This document shows, in pieces, positions 1-8,845 of a stretch of 53,046 nt of DNA. Position 1 is the stretch's first letter. The number at the start of each line of letters is the position of its first letter. The notes under the pieces are model-generated. The model made no database searches. It had not been told where the DNA came from and saw only the letters and a list, made by a program, of their open reading frames with translations. The translations under genes were made by a program, and so were the position numbers. Origin of the DNA: Pseudanabaena sp. 'Roaring Creek' (GTDB lineage: Bacteria > Cyanobacteriota > Cyanobacteriia > Pseudanabaenales > Pseudanabaenaceae); NCBI RefSeq assembly GCF_001402795.1, contig NZ_LIRE01000743.1:1-53046 (forward strand), written 5' to 3'.

Positions 1-1297
1 TCGCTATGGGGGATGGGGTGGAATTGTTTGTATTTGTGCTGTTACGCGATTCGGTGAATTCTGGATGCCATAGCTGTTTGTTTTCGTATAGTGTTTCTAC
101 TGATACTTTTGCTGTTTTGGCGATCGCTTGCGCCATCCCGCGAATTGTTTCTGGCATTTCTCCTGTTTTATTTAGCTCGTTTACGGTTGTTCGGATGCGT
201 TCGAGTCTTTCGGCTTGTTTCTGGGCTTTTTGGGTTTCTGTATTTTCTTTTTCGTTTTCTGTTTGTTCTCCCTTTTTACTACCCCATGGGAAATGATGCT
301 TCGTACACCATTTGGCGATGTCTTTGGCTTTTTGTTCTAGTCTCTTAATGTCTCCGCAAAATTTAATAAATCCTGCGGCGGCTCTTGCTGTTTTGATGAT
401 GTATTCGGCGATCGATTCGTCATCTTCACAGCCTAGGAAGACGCGGGCGTATTTGCCCATTAGATATAACAGTTGGTTGGATTGTCCCTGTCCTGTCCAT
501 CCTGCTTCGATTTGTTTTTCTAGGTCTTCTCGCCATTTAATTGGTTTGCGGTTGTCTTTGGGGGGTTGATAGTTGGCTTTGGCTTCGGAGATCGCCTGTT
601 TTAATAGGTCAATGTCTTGATGTTCTTGTACGGTCAGCCATGTTTCGACAAATTGATTTAGATCTCGTCCGACGATCTGGAGGTCGTTGTCGAGTTGGTA
701 ACTGCCTGTTTGCAGGGGCAGTCTATGTCCGTTGTATTCTGAGTCGTATTTTTTTGTGTTGGGGAAGCTTTCGATTACTCCTGCGGCGATTTCGCAATTA
801 TTTTTTTGCAGGCTGGCTTTGATCGCGCAGGCGATGCCGAAGCTGGGTACTTCTTGCCATAGGGGATAGTAAATATGCAGTCCTTCGCTATGCGAACTCT
901 GCACGATTAGGGGTCTGACTAGTCCTATGTCTTCTAATGCTTGTAGTACGGTTTTAAATTTCTCGTAGTTGTTGCTGGGGTGGTAGGGGCTGCCTTTGTC
1001 TATGTCGAGGAGGGCATATTCGGTTTGGTTGCCAAATCTTACGCCGATCAGCGTTTCGTTATCTGCCCAATAGTCGTACAATCGCCTTCCTGTAATCGGA
1101 TAGCGCGTTTCGGTTTTCCATTCTGGTTTGCTCGTCCGATCTACATTTTTGGCATAGATAAAGTTCCACGAATAGGGGAAAAAGCTGGCAAAGGTTTGCG
1201 CTGCTAATTCGGTGGTGGTTAATGAATTTGGTTCTAAGCCTTTAGTCGTAAATTTTGAATCGACAGTGTTGCAAATACGATCTTTATGTGAGGTCAT
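1..1297 (-). CDS. Primase-like (archaeo-eukaryotic primase type) protein, partial at 3' end
   Basis: An open frame of 432 codons runs without a stop from an ATG at 1297 off the left edge. A good ribosome site (AGAGGT) lies about 8 bases upstream of the ATG. Residues 94-100 (YALLDID) give the DxD metal motif (D98, D100) of archaeo-eukaryotic primases and prim-pols. Residues 134-145 (SSHSEGLHIYYP) give the S-x-G-x-H nucleotide-binding motif (H141). A later RLPLQTGSYQLD segment fits the third conserved block. After it come a helical region and a Lys/Glu/Gln-rich coiled stretch. The likely role is primer synthesis or replication initiation for the element (family inference). The missing C-terminus may hold a helicase or DNA-binding domain. 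The frame uses HIP1-rich DNA like the core block, so it looks native to the element. Gene and frame are certain; the exact activity is moderately sure. Confidence 0.75.
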   Translation of the reverse strand, partial: MTSHKDRICNTVDSKFTTKGLEPNSLTTTELAAQTFASFFPYSWNFIYAKNVDRTSKPEWKTETRYPITGRRLYDYWADNETLIGVRFGNQTEYALLDIDKGSPYHPSNNYEKFKTVLQALEDIGLVRPLIVQSSHSEGLHIYYPLWQEVPSFGIACAIKASLQKNNCEIAAGVIESFPNTKKYDSEYNGHRLPLQTGSYQLDNDLQIVGRDLNQFVETWLTVQEHQDIDLLKQAISEAKANYQPPKDNRKPIKWREDLEKQIEAGWTGQGQSNQLLYLMGKYARVFLGCEDDESIAEYIIKTARAAAGFIKFCGDIKRLEQKAKDIAKWCTKHHFPWGSKKGEQTENEKENTETQKAQKQAERLERIRTTVNELNKTGEMPETIRGMAQAIAKTAKVSVETLYENKQLWHPEFTESRNSTNTNNSTPSPIA

Positions 1298-1450
1298 GCT
1301 TGTTGACCTCTTTTTTGCTTGTCACGGGCGATCGCTTTCCCGATCTGCCGAGGCAAGTCTCGCAAATTTAATGACATCTAGATTGTCCTGATTGTAAGGG
1401 TTGTAGGGGCTTCAATCAGGAAATGAGCAGATTTTTTGGGTCTATTTCAA

Positions 1451-1540
1451 CGCTTCAATTCTAGTTTTTTGCTGAATTTTAAAAATTCGCATAAAAAACT
1501 GTTGCTAAACTTATATCTTGCGTTAAGATATAGTGAAGCG
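1451..1540. repeat. Nested inverted repeats upstream of the primase-like gene
   Basis: Outer arms CGCTTCA (1451-1457) and TGAAGCG (1534-1540) enclose two smaller palindromes: GAATTTT/AAAATTC (1474-1480/1482-1488) and TATATCTT/AAGATATA (1512-1519/1525-1532, 5-base loop). All arms match perfectly. The DNA around them is AT-rich. Position 150-250 bases upstream of a primase-like gene suggests an origin, an operator or a structured RNA leader; the sequence alone cannot decide. Confidence 0.5.
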
Positions 1541-1618
1541 CTGAACAAAATTGCCTCGTCAAAGCAACATCTGTCCATTTCCGGATATTCAATTTAAAAA
1601 CCTTCGGGTCATCAAAGA

Positions 1619-1646
1619 GCTAGTGGCTGGAATCACTGGCTTTTTT
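1619..1646 (+). terminator. Rho-independent terminator without an upstream ORF
   Basis: GCTAGTG (1619-1625) pairs with CACTGGC (1634-1640), with one G-U pair and an 8-base loop, and is followed by TTTTTT. No plus-strand gene ends before it, so it may close a small RNA that starts in the 1500-1540 region. Confidence 0.45.
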
Positions 1647-2088
1647 GGTGTTGAAGGAAAAAACTAGTTTAGTAATCTCCTATAGATAAAAAGCGTCACA
1701 TTAATAATACACACTAAGCATACAGCGATCGCAGAAAATCTGTTGCATTAAATTTCAAAATTTTATTGTAGTTGGGGTCGATCCCGAGTCAGGATTGCCA
1801 TAATGTCATCTGCGGTAATATTTTTGAACAAGGAGTACTTTCAGTATCCATGCCATTCTGGTTTTTACCACTTTACTGATTGCAATGACTTCATAGTGTT
1901 TAAGATAAGTTAAGAATTTCACTACCGTTAGAGGCTGAGCTAACAAAGACATTGATGCATCATCATGAATAATGTGTAGCCATAGCAATCTAAGAAGCAC
2001 TGCAACTGGTGCAATTGTTATTGATGACAGGCGATCGCTAAACCGTAAGTTCTTCACAAAAAATAAGAGACGGTGCGATGCGCCGCTT

Positions 2089-2847
2089 TTACTTTTGTAG
2101 TAATAATTTTGCTAACTCAGAAAAACCAGCAAACTCAGAAGCATGGGTAACGTATTGGGGTAAATGCAGGATCTTGTCTTGATAGTGAAGCACATTTGCC
2201 ACGCCGACCGAGATGGGAAATTTTACAGGATTAAACATAGCCTCGTCATTAGGGCTATCGCCAACAGTTAGCACTTTCTGTGAATTGAGTTCAGGAAAAT
2301 GATTTTTGAGTACTATCTCTAAGCCAGTTGCTTTATCTTGGTGCGGTGGTTTGATATGACATTGGACATTGCTGTACGTGAAACTCCAACCCATTTGCTG
2401 ACATTGTGAAGAGATTACTTGAATATCATCAGTCGATAAATCATTGACATCAAAAGTCCAATCAGTAATACGGAATTGATTATCAGTGGAAGTCTGAAGA
2501 TGAGGAAATTTCTGCTTAATGTGATGGAAAGCATTTTCCAGTAGAATGCGATGTCTAGATAGGTTAGGAATCGAAGAGAGCAAATTTTGATGACCATTGG
2601 GCTGTAAAAACAAACCACCATTTTCCGCGATCGCCCCTGCCGCTGGTAAATAATTCACCAAAGCACTGACCCACCCCGCCGAGCGACCCGTCACTAATAG
2701 GACTTTGATTCCTGCTGATTGTAAATCAAGAAGAGTCGATATGAAATCGGAGGAGAATTTTCCATTGTGGGTAAGAGTACCATCAACATCGGAAGCAATT
2801 AAACGGATGTCGGACAAATCAGCTTGATTGAGATTGAGCAGGGTCAT
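2089..2847 (-). CDS. HAD-superfamily phosphatase (Cof / sucrose-phosphatase-like, type IIB)
   Basis: A 252-residue phosphohydrolase with the full HAD motif set. Motif I is DVDGTL (nucleophile D20, acid D22), motif II is VTGR, a lysine lies in the DKATGLE segment (motif III), and motif IV is GDSPNDEAMF. The large insertion between motifs II and III is a type IIB cap, as in Cof, sucrose-phosphate and mannosyl-phosphoglycerate phosphatases. It should act in the cytoplasm on a phosphorylated sugar or similar small molecule; the substrate is not predictable. The start ATG is the first residue of a normal HAD N-terminus. It is a lone metabolic gene on an element otherwise built of DNA-processing functions, so it is probably cargo. 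Length is normal for the family. Confidence 0.85.
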   Translation of the reverse strand: MTLLNLNQADLSDIRLIASDVDGTLTHNGKFSSDFISTLLDLQSAGIKVLLVTGRSAGWVSALVNYLPAAGAIAENGGLFLQPNGHQNLLSSIPNLSRHRILLENAFHHIKQKFPHLQTSTDNQFRITDWTFDVNDLSTDDIQVISSQCQQMGWSFTYSNVQCHIKPPHQDKATGLEIVLKNHFPELNSQKVLTVGDSPNDEAMFNPVKFPISVGVANVLHYQDKILHLPQYVTHASEFAGFSELAKLLLQK

Positions 2848-2943
2848 ACAGAAGAAATGAAACTACAACCAGAATACAGCCAACGTGAAACTATTGGAAA
2901 ATCTAGCGATTCGCCAATGAAGCTAAAACTACCATAATGGAGT

Positions 2944-3028
2944 ATTGACAATCCCAGAATTTGTACCAACAATATTCTCAAACATGAATCCAGAGAAATT
3001 GATAAAATATACTCTCTAGATTGTCAAT
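2944..3028. promoter_or_regulatory. 10-bp inverted repeat flanking a possible promoter of the core block
   Basis: ATTGACAATC (2944-2953) and GATTGTCAAT (3019-3028) are exact inverse copies about 65 bases apart. They lie between the divergent HAD gene and the first gene of the plus-strand block. A possible -10 box, TATACT (3008-3013), sits just before the right arm. The pair could be operator half-sites. The same TTGTCAAT/ATTGACAA core recurs in the hairpin at 9277-9321. Confidence 0.35.
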
Positions 3029-3074
3029 TTCCCCAATCTGTTGTATTCAATCCTAAGCACCTAAAGAGGAACCA

Positions 3075-3290
3075 ATGAGAAACAATATCCAATCCAAGAT
3101 TGATGCAGGCTATACCTATGACGAACTACTGAGCGAAGGACTAGCCAGCTTTGATGACATCGCCCGCTATGAATCACAGTATTCATTGTATGACGAAGAT
3201 GCAGAACCAAAGCCCAAAAAGGTGAAAGTGAAACTGAAAACTCAAGCAATCAAACCGAAGAAAGAAGCAGAAATTGACTTTGACTTCTAG
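3075..3290 (+). CDS. Small acidic/basic protein leading the polymerase gene
   Basis: A 71-residue protein with ribosome site AGAGGA upstream of ATG. The first half (residues 1-45) is a compact helical, acidic segment ending in DEDAEPKPKK. The second half is a lysine-rich tail (KPKKVKVKLK) ending in an acidic EIDFDF. It ends 14 bases before the giant polymerase-like gene and is almost certainly translated with it. I do not recognise the family. The charged tail suggests a nucleic-acid or protein-contact role, perhaps as a partner of the downstream polymerase (inference from position only). Confidence 0.7.
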   Translation: MRNNIQSKIDAGYTYDELLSEGLASFDDIARYESQYSLYDEDAEPKPKKVKVKLKTQAIKPKKEAEIDFDF

Positions 3291-3304
3291 CGAGAAATTA
3301 CAAC

Positions 3305-6300
3305 ATGGAATTTAGACAGATCGACCTGAAGACAGGGCAAGAGTTACCCTTGCCTCCGAAAACTGTTGAGCATAGCTACCTCGAACTGAAGATCGGAAAA
3401 GATATTGAGCCGAGTAAACTTGCTGTTGGCAAGATGTACGACGGCATTACCGAAAAAGACATTGAGCGACTTCAAGAGCAAGGACTGTACCTAATTCTTG
3501 CCAATGGAAGAACCGCTTACTTTGGCGATCGCGCCATCGCTGAAAAAGTAAGTACAGAAATATTTACTAATCATAGCGATGCTGTCGCCTATGGCAGTTT
3601 GCCAGTCTCCGAAGCTAAGACCTCTATATTTAAAGAGCAAGCCAGAATCCTAATTATCGATGATGAAACTCTGAATAAAGAACCAGCCACAGGAATCTAC
3701 CAAGCAGACTGGGGAAAGGAACCCATTACCCTGAACAACGGCATTACTATCAGTGACAAAGCGATGGGACTCATCGCCAGCAAACTAGGAGACTGCTATA
3801 GCCTGATCTCACCAGACTTAGCATCCCAACTGCAAGCTGAATCAAACCGTCCATTTCAATATCGAGCTGCCGTACCTGAATGGCAGGGTGTCATCAAAGG
3901 CACATGTCGAGCCAGCTTGCTCTGTCAAGTCCTAGAAGTCGATGGAATTATTGCCAAATCGAGCATCAAAGGCGACAACAAAACCACCACCACAGGCATC
4001 CATGAAGTCAGCCTATTCTGGTCAAGAAAAGAAGATGCCAGATTCACCGAACAAAAACTGGGTACTCAAGCTCTCGTCTTCTTCCCCGAAGGAGTGCAAG
4101 CAGACGTACTCCCAAAGCTGAAAATTAAAGCCGAACGACTCGCCGAAGCCCAATCCGATCCGCGTAAGGTAGCGCAACTGTATATCGAGCGCCATGAAAA
4201 GCGCCAACAGCAAAGGCAAGAAGAAACAGCAGATCGCGATAAGATTACACAAATCATAGAGCCAGAACTAGCACTAGAACTGGGATTGAGTCCACAAGAA
4301 AACACAACAGCCAATGAAATTGACCGAGAGCAGGTAGCCTCACCTAACGAAGGATACCAAGATTGGCTTTATGACATCCTCAAAACTGACCTGATTGAAG
4401 GTGGTCATTGCCAAATATTAGAAATGGAAGACATCGCCAAACGACTGCGAGAATTCCTGCAAAGTGAATGGCAAGAAGTAGCCACAGGCGGCGTTTACGT
4501 CCCTAGTGGCATCGCCCAACCCCACAACCAACTGAAAGAAGGCGAAGTCAGTTTTACAGGACTACCCGATGGAGCTGAAGTTGCTATCTATCGCAGTCCT
4601 GTCGCCAATGCCGCCAACTTTGACGTATTTACGAATAACCTTACGGTTCTGCGTGAATTAGATCCCGAAGCCTATAGGCAGAGAGGAGTCTGCTACCTCA
4701 ATCCCAACGATGCCAAACGACTAGTTATCGACTTTGACGGCGATCGCGTGGGGATAATTCCCAGCCAACTAACTCCTTTACAGCAAGCCAGTTCCCAGAA
4801 AATTATTGAGCAATATCCAAACCTAATCCAAGAGATTATTGACAAAAATTTACCAGAGAATAAACCAATTCAAGTCGAAAAAGAAAAGAAGATTCCCCGC
4901 GATGTTGCTAATGGATTTGCTACCCTAGCCAGTGCAGCCGTGAACGCTGCCGATAATCCCACAGGAAGAGTTGCCAATCTAGGCATGAGGCTAGAAGCCT
5001 TGCGCTGGGAAACCCAATATATCCAAGAACTCGAAAAAACCGAATACTTGCAAGACATTGGCAAACACTTCCAAAAGCTACTTGCAGAAGACCGAGAAAC
5101 TAAGAAACCCTTTCGTATTCTCAATGAATCGTGGCGCGACCAGATTGTCGAAATCAGTCAAATTGCCAGTACCATCCAAAACCTACCCGAACCAGAAAAA
5201 GCGACTGCTGTAGCCCAAGGTTTAGCCAAAACCGAGAGATTGCTGTGGAATCTAGAAAGCTTAGCAGCAGTGAACTTACAACGTGCTGTCGATACGCCCA
5301 AAAGTGCCAGAAAAGTCAATGAAGATGAATTTCAATTCTGTCAGAAAGTCGCCAAATACAAACAGGTGGAATGGATTAAAGACAAAGACAATAGCTATGC
5401 TTATATCGGCACTGAAGGCATCAAAACCAATACCCAAGACCCAGTAGGCTGGATGGTGGAACAAGCCAACCAGATTTACAAAGAACATAGTTTGATTGGC
5501 GATCGCAACTACAATCGCTTTGACCATATCTTTCCCAAAGACAGCCATACCGCCGCAGATAGTGAATGGGCAAAGGGCATCGCTACGCAATACAACAAGC
5601 TCATCTCTGAAGCCGCCGCCAGTCGTAGTCGTCTAGAACATGAAGAAGGCATAGCCCTTACTGCTACTTCTAGCAAAGGCAACAAAATCGAAATCGTCAG
5701 TGTAATTAGTACCGACCCCGATGGCGAGTCCCCAATCTGGGAGATGGCAAGGAAAGGAGAAACCGTCGATATCCAGATAACAAAGAATAAGGACTGGAAG
5801 ACCGAAAAACAATATCCCTATAAAGCCGTCGCCCTAATCGATCAAGACAAAATTGATGTGGGCTTAATCTCCCCAGCCACCTTAGCCGCCTATGGTAAAA
5901 CCATCGAAAAGGACAAAATCTTTGGCAACCTCAAACTAGAATTCCAACTAGGAATCTCCAAAAACGACGTTGACGACAAATTTGCGGCCGCCGAGAAATA
6001 TCTAGAAACTCAACGCGATGCAATTCCAGAAACCGAACGCGAACGCCGAGCCGCCGCCCTATGGTATAACAACAACCGCGCGATCGCAGGCAAGATGTTT
6101 ACGGAAGTCGTAGCCAATCGACTCCAAGAACTACAGGTAGAAAAAATCAAAGTAATTGGCTTACAGTACGAAACCAACGAACTCAAAGATAAACAATGGC
6201 AACCCCACGAATCCCTCAATTGCCGAATGGCAATCGAAGCTAATCCCCAAAGTCCGATCTATGACAAGAGGGTAATTCAAGTCCAGACAGGCGACCAATG

Positions 6301-8191
6301 GAAAAATATGGGCGTTGTTCACAATGACGCAGCCTATATGCCCATTGGCAGTCAGTTCACTGCAAACATCAATATTTCCGCCAGCAAGAAAGATGCAGAC
6401 TTAGCGATCGACAAAAGTACGCTCAAACTACCTGAAATATGGCATGGATTATCACCAGAGCGAGTCAAAGAAGCAGTCAACCTCGATGCCATTGTGCCGC
6501 AATTGAAAGAGGCGATCGCTAAGGCATCCGCAAACCAACCGACCATGACTGAATTTGTGGAAAGACTTGCTGATGAGAATGTTGGTCTAAAAGCGCAAGT
6601 GCAAGCAGGAGGCAGAATTAATGGGATTACCTATCTCTATGAAGGACAGGCTGTAAAAGCAAGCTTAGTCGAGATGACATGGAAGAATCTTGCCGCGATG
6701 GGAGTAAAGTACGATCCTCAACGAGATCGAGAGGCTCTGGCTAACCCAATTGCTATCGCCACGACAGAGACTAATACTCAAGCTGAAAGCCCTATGGAGA
6801 CGCAGAAAAGCACTGATACAAATCCCCTCGAAAAGATTGAATCGCAACTGCGGGAATCAGTGCGTAGCCATTTTGGCAAGGATAAAGCCATGGCAGAAAT
6901 CGCCACTCAATTTATCGGTAAAGCTGCCACACCAGAAACGGTTTATTCCAGTACGAGATTATACGAACAAGCATGGGGAGAACTGGCGAATACAGGCAAA
7001 TATAAATCTGAAGATGCGATCATGGTCAGTGGGTCAGGACCTTGGCGAAGAGAAAGAGACGAACGCACCAAACCACAGATTGAGCAAGATCTGCATCAAG
7101 TATTTACCAGCCATTACCAACCATTACTAGACCAAGCGATCGCCGCAGGTAGCCAAATATTAGTGGGCAATGCTAAAGGAACAGATCAACTAGTAGTGGC
7201 ATATTTGCAGGAAAAAGGCTATGCACTCAACTGGCAGCCCCAAGGCTATTACCAAGGTTCAACCTCACAGCAAGAGAAATCATTACATTCAGAACAGCCA
7301 GTAAAAATCACAGGAAAACCCGTCAAGATGGTTTATCCCCTCAAGATGCATGGAGAAGTCAATCCCTTGCCAGTCAACACCTGTATCGAAGCCATGCGCG
7401 GACATGGTAGATGCCATACGACTCGGAGATATGAACCCTATGTCGCCTATGGATTTAAGGAAGGCGACATAGCGATCGCGATCGCAGGAGAGCAGAAAGT
7501 CGCCTTTAAAGTGGGCAAACAGTACAAAATCACCCCAGAAATGCTGAATGATGCAGCCTATCAACAGCAATGGTCGCAGATGGAAAAGCATAGCGCCAAG
7601 GAACTAACCACATTTCAAGGACATAGCAACACATGGGGAATGCACTTTCAGCCCTTGGGAGACTATGTGGATGGAAAGATCGTGCCATTCCCGATAGAAC
7701 CGATCAAATCCGATAACAGCATCGTTACCGATATTCAGCAACTAATGGAATGGAGTCGAACTGCCGAGTATTTGGGCAAGAGCGAGAAATATATAGACCG
7801 AATTCAAGAGCTGATAGCAGGCGAGAGCATCACCGAAAAAGCACAGCAAGCAATGGACAAAGATCATCAGTCATTAAGCCAGCATGTCGCCACGCAATGG
7901 CGGGAAATCTTAGCAATCAAAAGTGACTATGTAGAATCACAAGATGGCAAACTTGTATTTGAGCGCAAGGGCAACGAAGGTAAATATCGAGCCACATGGG
8001 AACAGGACACCGATACACTGACATTGGATACTAAAGTTGTGCATGAAGACAAATTTCAATATTCACCATTGTTGGTACAGCAAGGATTAGAGGTTACCCA
8101 TAGTCAAGTAACCGTGAAAGATGCAAAAAACTGCGATCGCGCTCTTCAGTTAATTGCAGAGAGTCAAAAGGAATATCAGGAGTCCCGATAA
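3305..8191 (+). CDS. Giant two-barrel (RdRP/QDE-1-like) polymerase homologue with C-terminal relaxase-type, SLOG and ASCH-like modules
   Basis: 1628 residues. Barrel 1 region: FQYRAAVPEWQGVIKGT with K198, then AKSSIKG with K222, matches the eukaryotic RdRP pattern (QiR..GxKG, then S-x-x-K). Barrel 2 region: EVAIYRSPV, then IDFDGD with D476, D478 and D480, the catalytic triad of cellular RNA polymerases and RdRPs. Downstream, residues 661-666 (AVDTPK) match the RdRP AVDfPK motif. About residues 1080-1145 resemble the repeat module of the MobA relaxase C-terminus in this window. About 1235-1300 is a Rossmann-like SLOG domain (VSGSGPW, GNAKGTDQLV). About 1355-1420 is ASCH-like (IEAMRGHGRCHTTRR). 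Expected role: nucleotide polymerization, perhaps plasmid transcription or primer synthesis, with RNA/nucleotide-sensing accessory domains (inference). It is paralogous to the protein at 9917. The family call is mine from motif reading; template and product are unknown. Confidence 0.7.
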   Translation: MEFRQIDLKTGQELPLPPKTVEHSYLELKIGKDIEPSKLAVGKMYDGITEKDIERLQEQGLYLILANGRTAYFGDRAIAEKVSTEIFTNHSDAVAYGSLPVSEAKTSIFKEQARILIIDDETLNKEPATGIYQADWGKEPITLNNGITISDKAMGLIASKLGDCYSLISPDLASQLQAESNRPFQYRAAVPEWQGVIKGTCRASLLCQVLEVDGIIAKSSIKGDNKTTTTGIHEVSLFWSRKEDARFTEQKLGTQALVFFPEGVQADVLPKLKIKAERLAEAQSDPRKVAQLYIERHEKRQQQRQEETADRDKITQIIEPELALELGLSPQENTTANEIDREQVASPNEGYQDWLYDILKTDLIEGGHCQILEMEDIAKRLREFLQSEWQEVATGGVYVPSGIAQPHNQLKEGEVSFTGLPDGAEVAIYRSPVANAANFDVFTNNLTVLRELDPEAYRQRGVCYLNPNDAKRLVIDFDGDRVGIIPSQLTPLQQASSQKIIEQYPNLIQEIIDKNLPENKPIQVEKEKKIPRDVANGFATLASAAVNAADNPTGRVANLGMRLEALRWETQYIQELEKTEYLQDIGKHFQKLLAEDRETKKPFRILNESWRDQIVEISQIASTIQNLPEPEKATAVAQGLAKTERLLWNLESLAAVNLQRAVDTPKSARKVNEDEFQFCQKVAKYKQVEWIKDKDNSYAYIGTEGIKTNTQDPVGWMVEQANQIYKEHSLIGDRNYNRFDHIFPKDSHTAADSEWAKGIATQYNKLISEAAASRSRLEHEEGIALTATSSKGNKIEIVSVISTDPDGESPIWEMARKGETVDIQITKNKDWKTEKQYPYKAVALIDQDKIDVGLISPATLAAYGKTIEKDKIFGNLKLEFQLGISKNDVDDKFAAAEKYLETQRDAIPETERERRAAALWYNNNRAIAGKMFTEVVANRLQELQVEKIKVIGLQYETNELKDKQWQPHESLNCRMAIEANPQSPIYDKRVIQVQTGDQWKNMGVVHNDAAYMPIGSQFTANINISASKKDADLAIDKSTLKLPEIWHGLSPERVKEAVNLDAIVPQLKEAIAKASANQPTMTEFVERLADENVGLKAQVQAGGRINGITYLYEGQAVKASLVEMTWKNLAAMGVKYDPQRDREALANPIAIATTETNTQAESPMETQKSTDTNPLEKIESQLRESVRSHFGKDKAMAEIATQFIGKAATPETVYSSTRLYEQAWGELANTGKYKSEDAIMVSGSGPWRRERDERTKPQIEQDLHQVFTSHYQPLLDQAIAAGSQILVGNAKGTDQLVVAYLQEKGYALNWQPQGYYQGSTSQQEKSLHSEQPVKITGKPVKMVYPLKMHGEVNPLPVNTCIEAMRGHGRCHTTRRYEPYVAYGFKEGDIAIAIAGEQKVAFKVGKQYKITPEMLNDAAYQQQWSQMEKHSAKELTTFQGHSNTWGMHFQPLGDYVDGKIVPFPIEPIKSDNSIVTDIQQLMEWSRTAEYLGKSEKYIDRIQELIAGESITEKAQQAMDKDHQSLSQHVATQWREILAIKSDYVESQDGKLVFERKGNEGKYRATWEQDTDTLTLDTKVVHEDKFQYSPLLVQQGLEVTHSQVTVKDAKNCDRALQLIAESQKEYQESR

Positions 8192-8286
8192 CACAGATAT
8201 TATGCCCAGATTCATTGTTTATGGAAAAACAGTAAGAGCGCTTACGCTTAAAGTCCGCGACCAATGACGTAGTAGGAATAACTACC

Positions 8287-8739
8287 GTGAAAATAGCAAT
8301 AGGCGCGATGACAGGCAAGACACAGGTGCAGGTATATCGTTCGAGAGCCAGATGTCTGAAGACCACAAAACAGCAAATCGATCTTGCCAAATCGATGCAA
8401 GCAAAAGTAACAGACTTTGGCAATGGAACAAAACTGCTGACCTTCAGAGATGGCACAAAGCGGACAATCCAAAGCAAGGATTTACTCCTAGATGCAGTAC
8501 AAGAGAGCGTTCAGGAATTAGGAGAATACCTCGCTAAACATCCAGACCAAATCTCAAAAATAGACCCAAGCATCTTGGAAATGTTGACCTATGCCGAGTA
8601 TTTCGTCAAAGCCGCAATGAACGAATACACCACAGATCCGCAACATTGCCGCGAAGTTGCAACAAGACATCTGGAAACCTTATCCGAAGACTATCCCCAG
8701 ATCTTCTCTAAAAAAAACGCAGCAAGAGAATTGAACTAA
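8287..8739 (+). CDS. Hypothetical protein, 150 residues
   Basis: No family recognised. The frame starts at GTG with AGGA about 10 bases upstream; an ATG at residue 8 is an alternative start. The N-terminal half is basic and beta-rich (residues 28-75, including FGNGTKLLTFRDGTKRT). The C-terminal half is helical and acidic. It lies between the two polymerase-like genes in the same orientation, about 95 bases after the first, and is probably co-transcribed. An accessory role for the polymerases is a guess from position. Coding potential is supported by HIP1-poor but otherwise native codon use and by the lack of any competing frame. Confidence 0.6.
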   Translation: MKIAIGAMTGKTQVQVYRSRARCLKTTKQQIDLAKSMQAKVTDFGNGTKLLTFRDGTKRTIQSKDLLLDAVQESVQELGEYLAKHPDQISKIDPSILEMLTYAEYFVKAAMNEYTTDPQHCREVATRHLETLSEDYPQIFSKKNAARELN

Positions 8740-8845
8740 AAATCAGTCTAGCGATCTCGCTTAAATTCGAGTGAATTGACAAAGATCTGACTTACCAATT
8801 CCCACACAAGTATTGAAGAAAATCAACAAATTATTAGGAAAAACT

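Larger units (their letters stand above)
1298..2088. other. Non-coding region between two minus-strand genes
   Basis: No convincing gene is seen in these 790 bases. The left part is the leader of the primase-like gene. It contains nested inverted repeats (1451-1540) and a plus-strand terminator (1619-1646) with no plus-strand ORF before it. At about 1745-2057 the minus strand has an 83-codon frame that starts with GTG and lacks a ribosome site. A neighbouring minus frame ends in a protein-like stretch (NITADDIMAILTRDRPQLQ, stop near 1770). Together these may be a frameshifted gene remnant. Confidence 0.5.

Noticed and set aside
6-1207. Several plus-strand frames of 75-96 codons over the left end
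   Set aside because: They are antisense shadows of the 432-codon primase-like frame on the minus strand, which has motifs and a ribosome site.
1806-2057. 83-codon minus-strand frame starting with GTG
   Set aside because: No ribosome site and no recognisable fold; at most part of a frameshifted remnant, noted under the non-coding region.
6750-7130. 126-codon plus-strand frame inside the polymerase-like gene
   Set aside because: Shadow frame with biased composition; the main frame carries the SLOG motif there.
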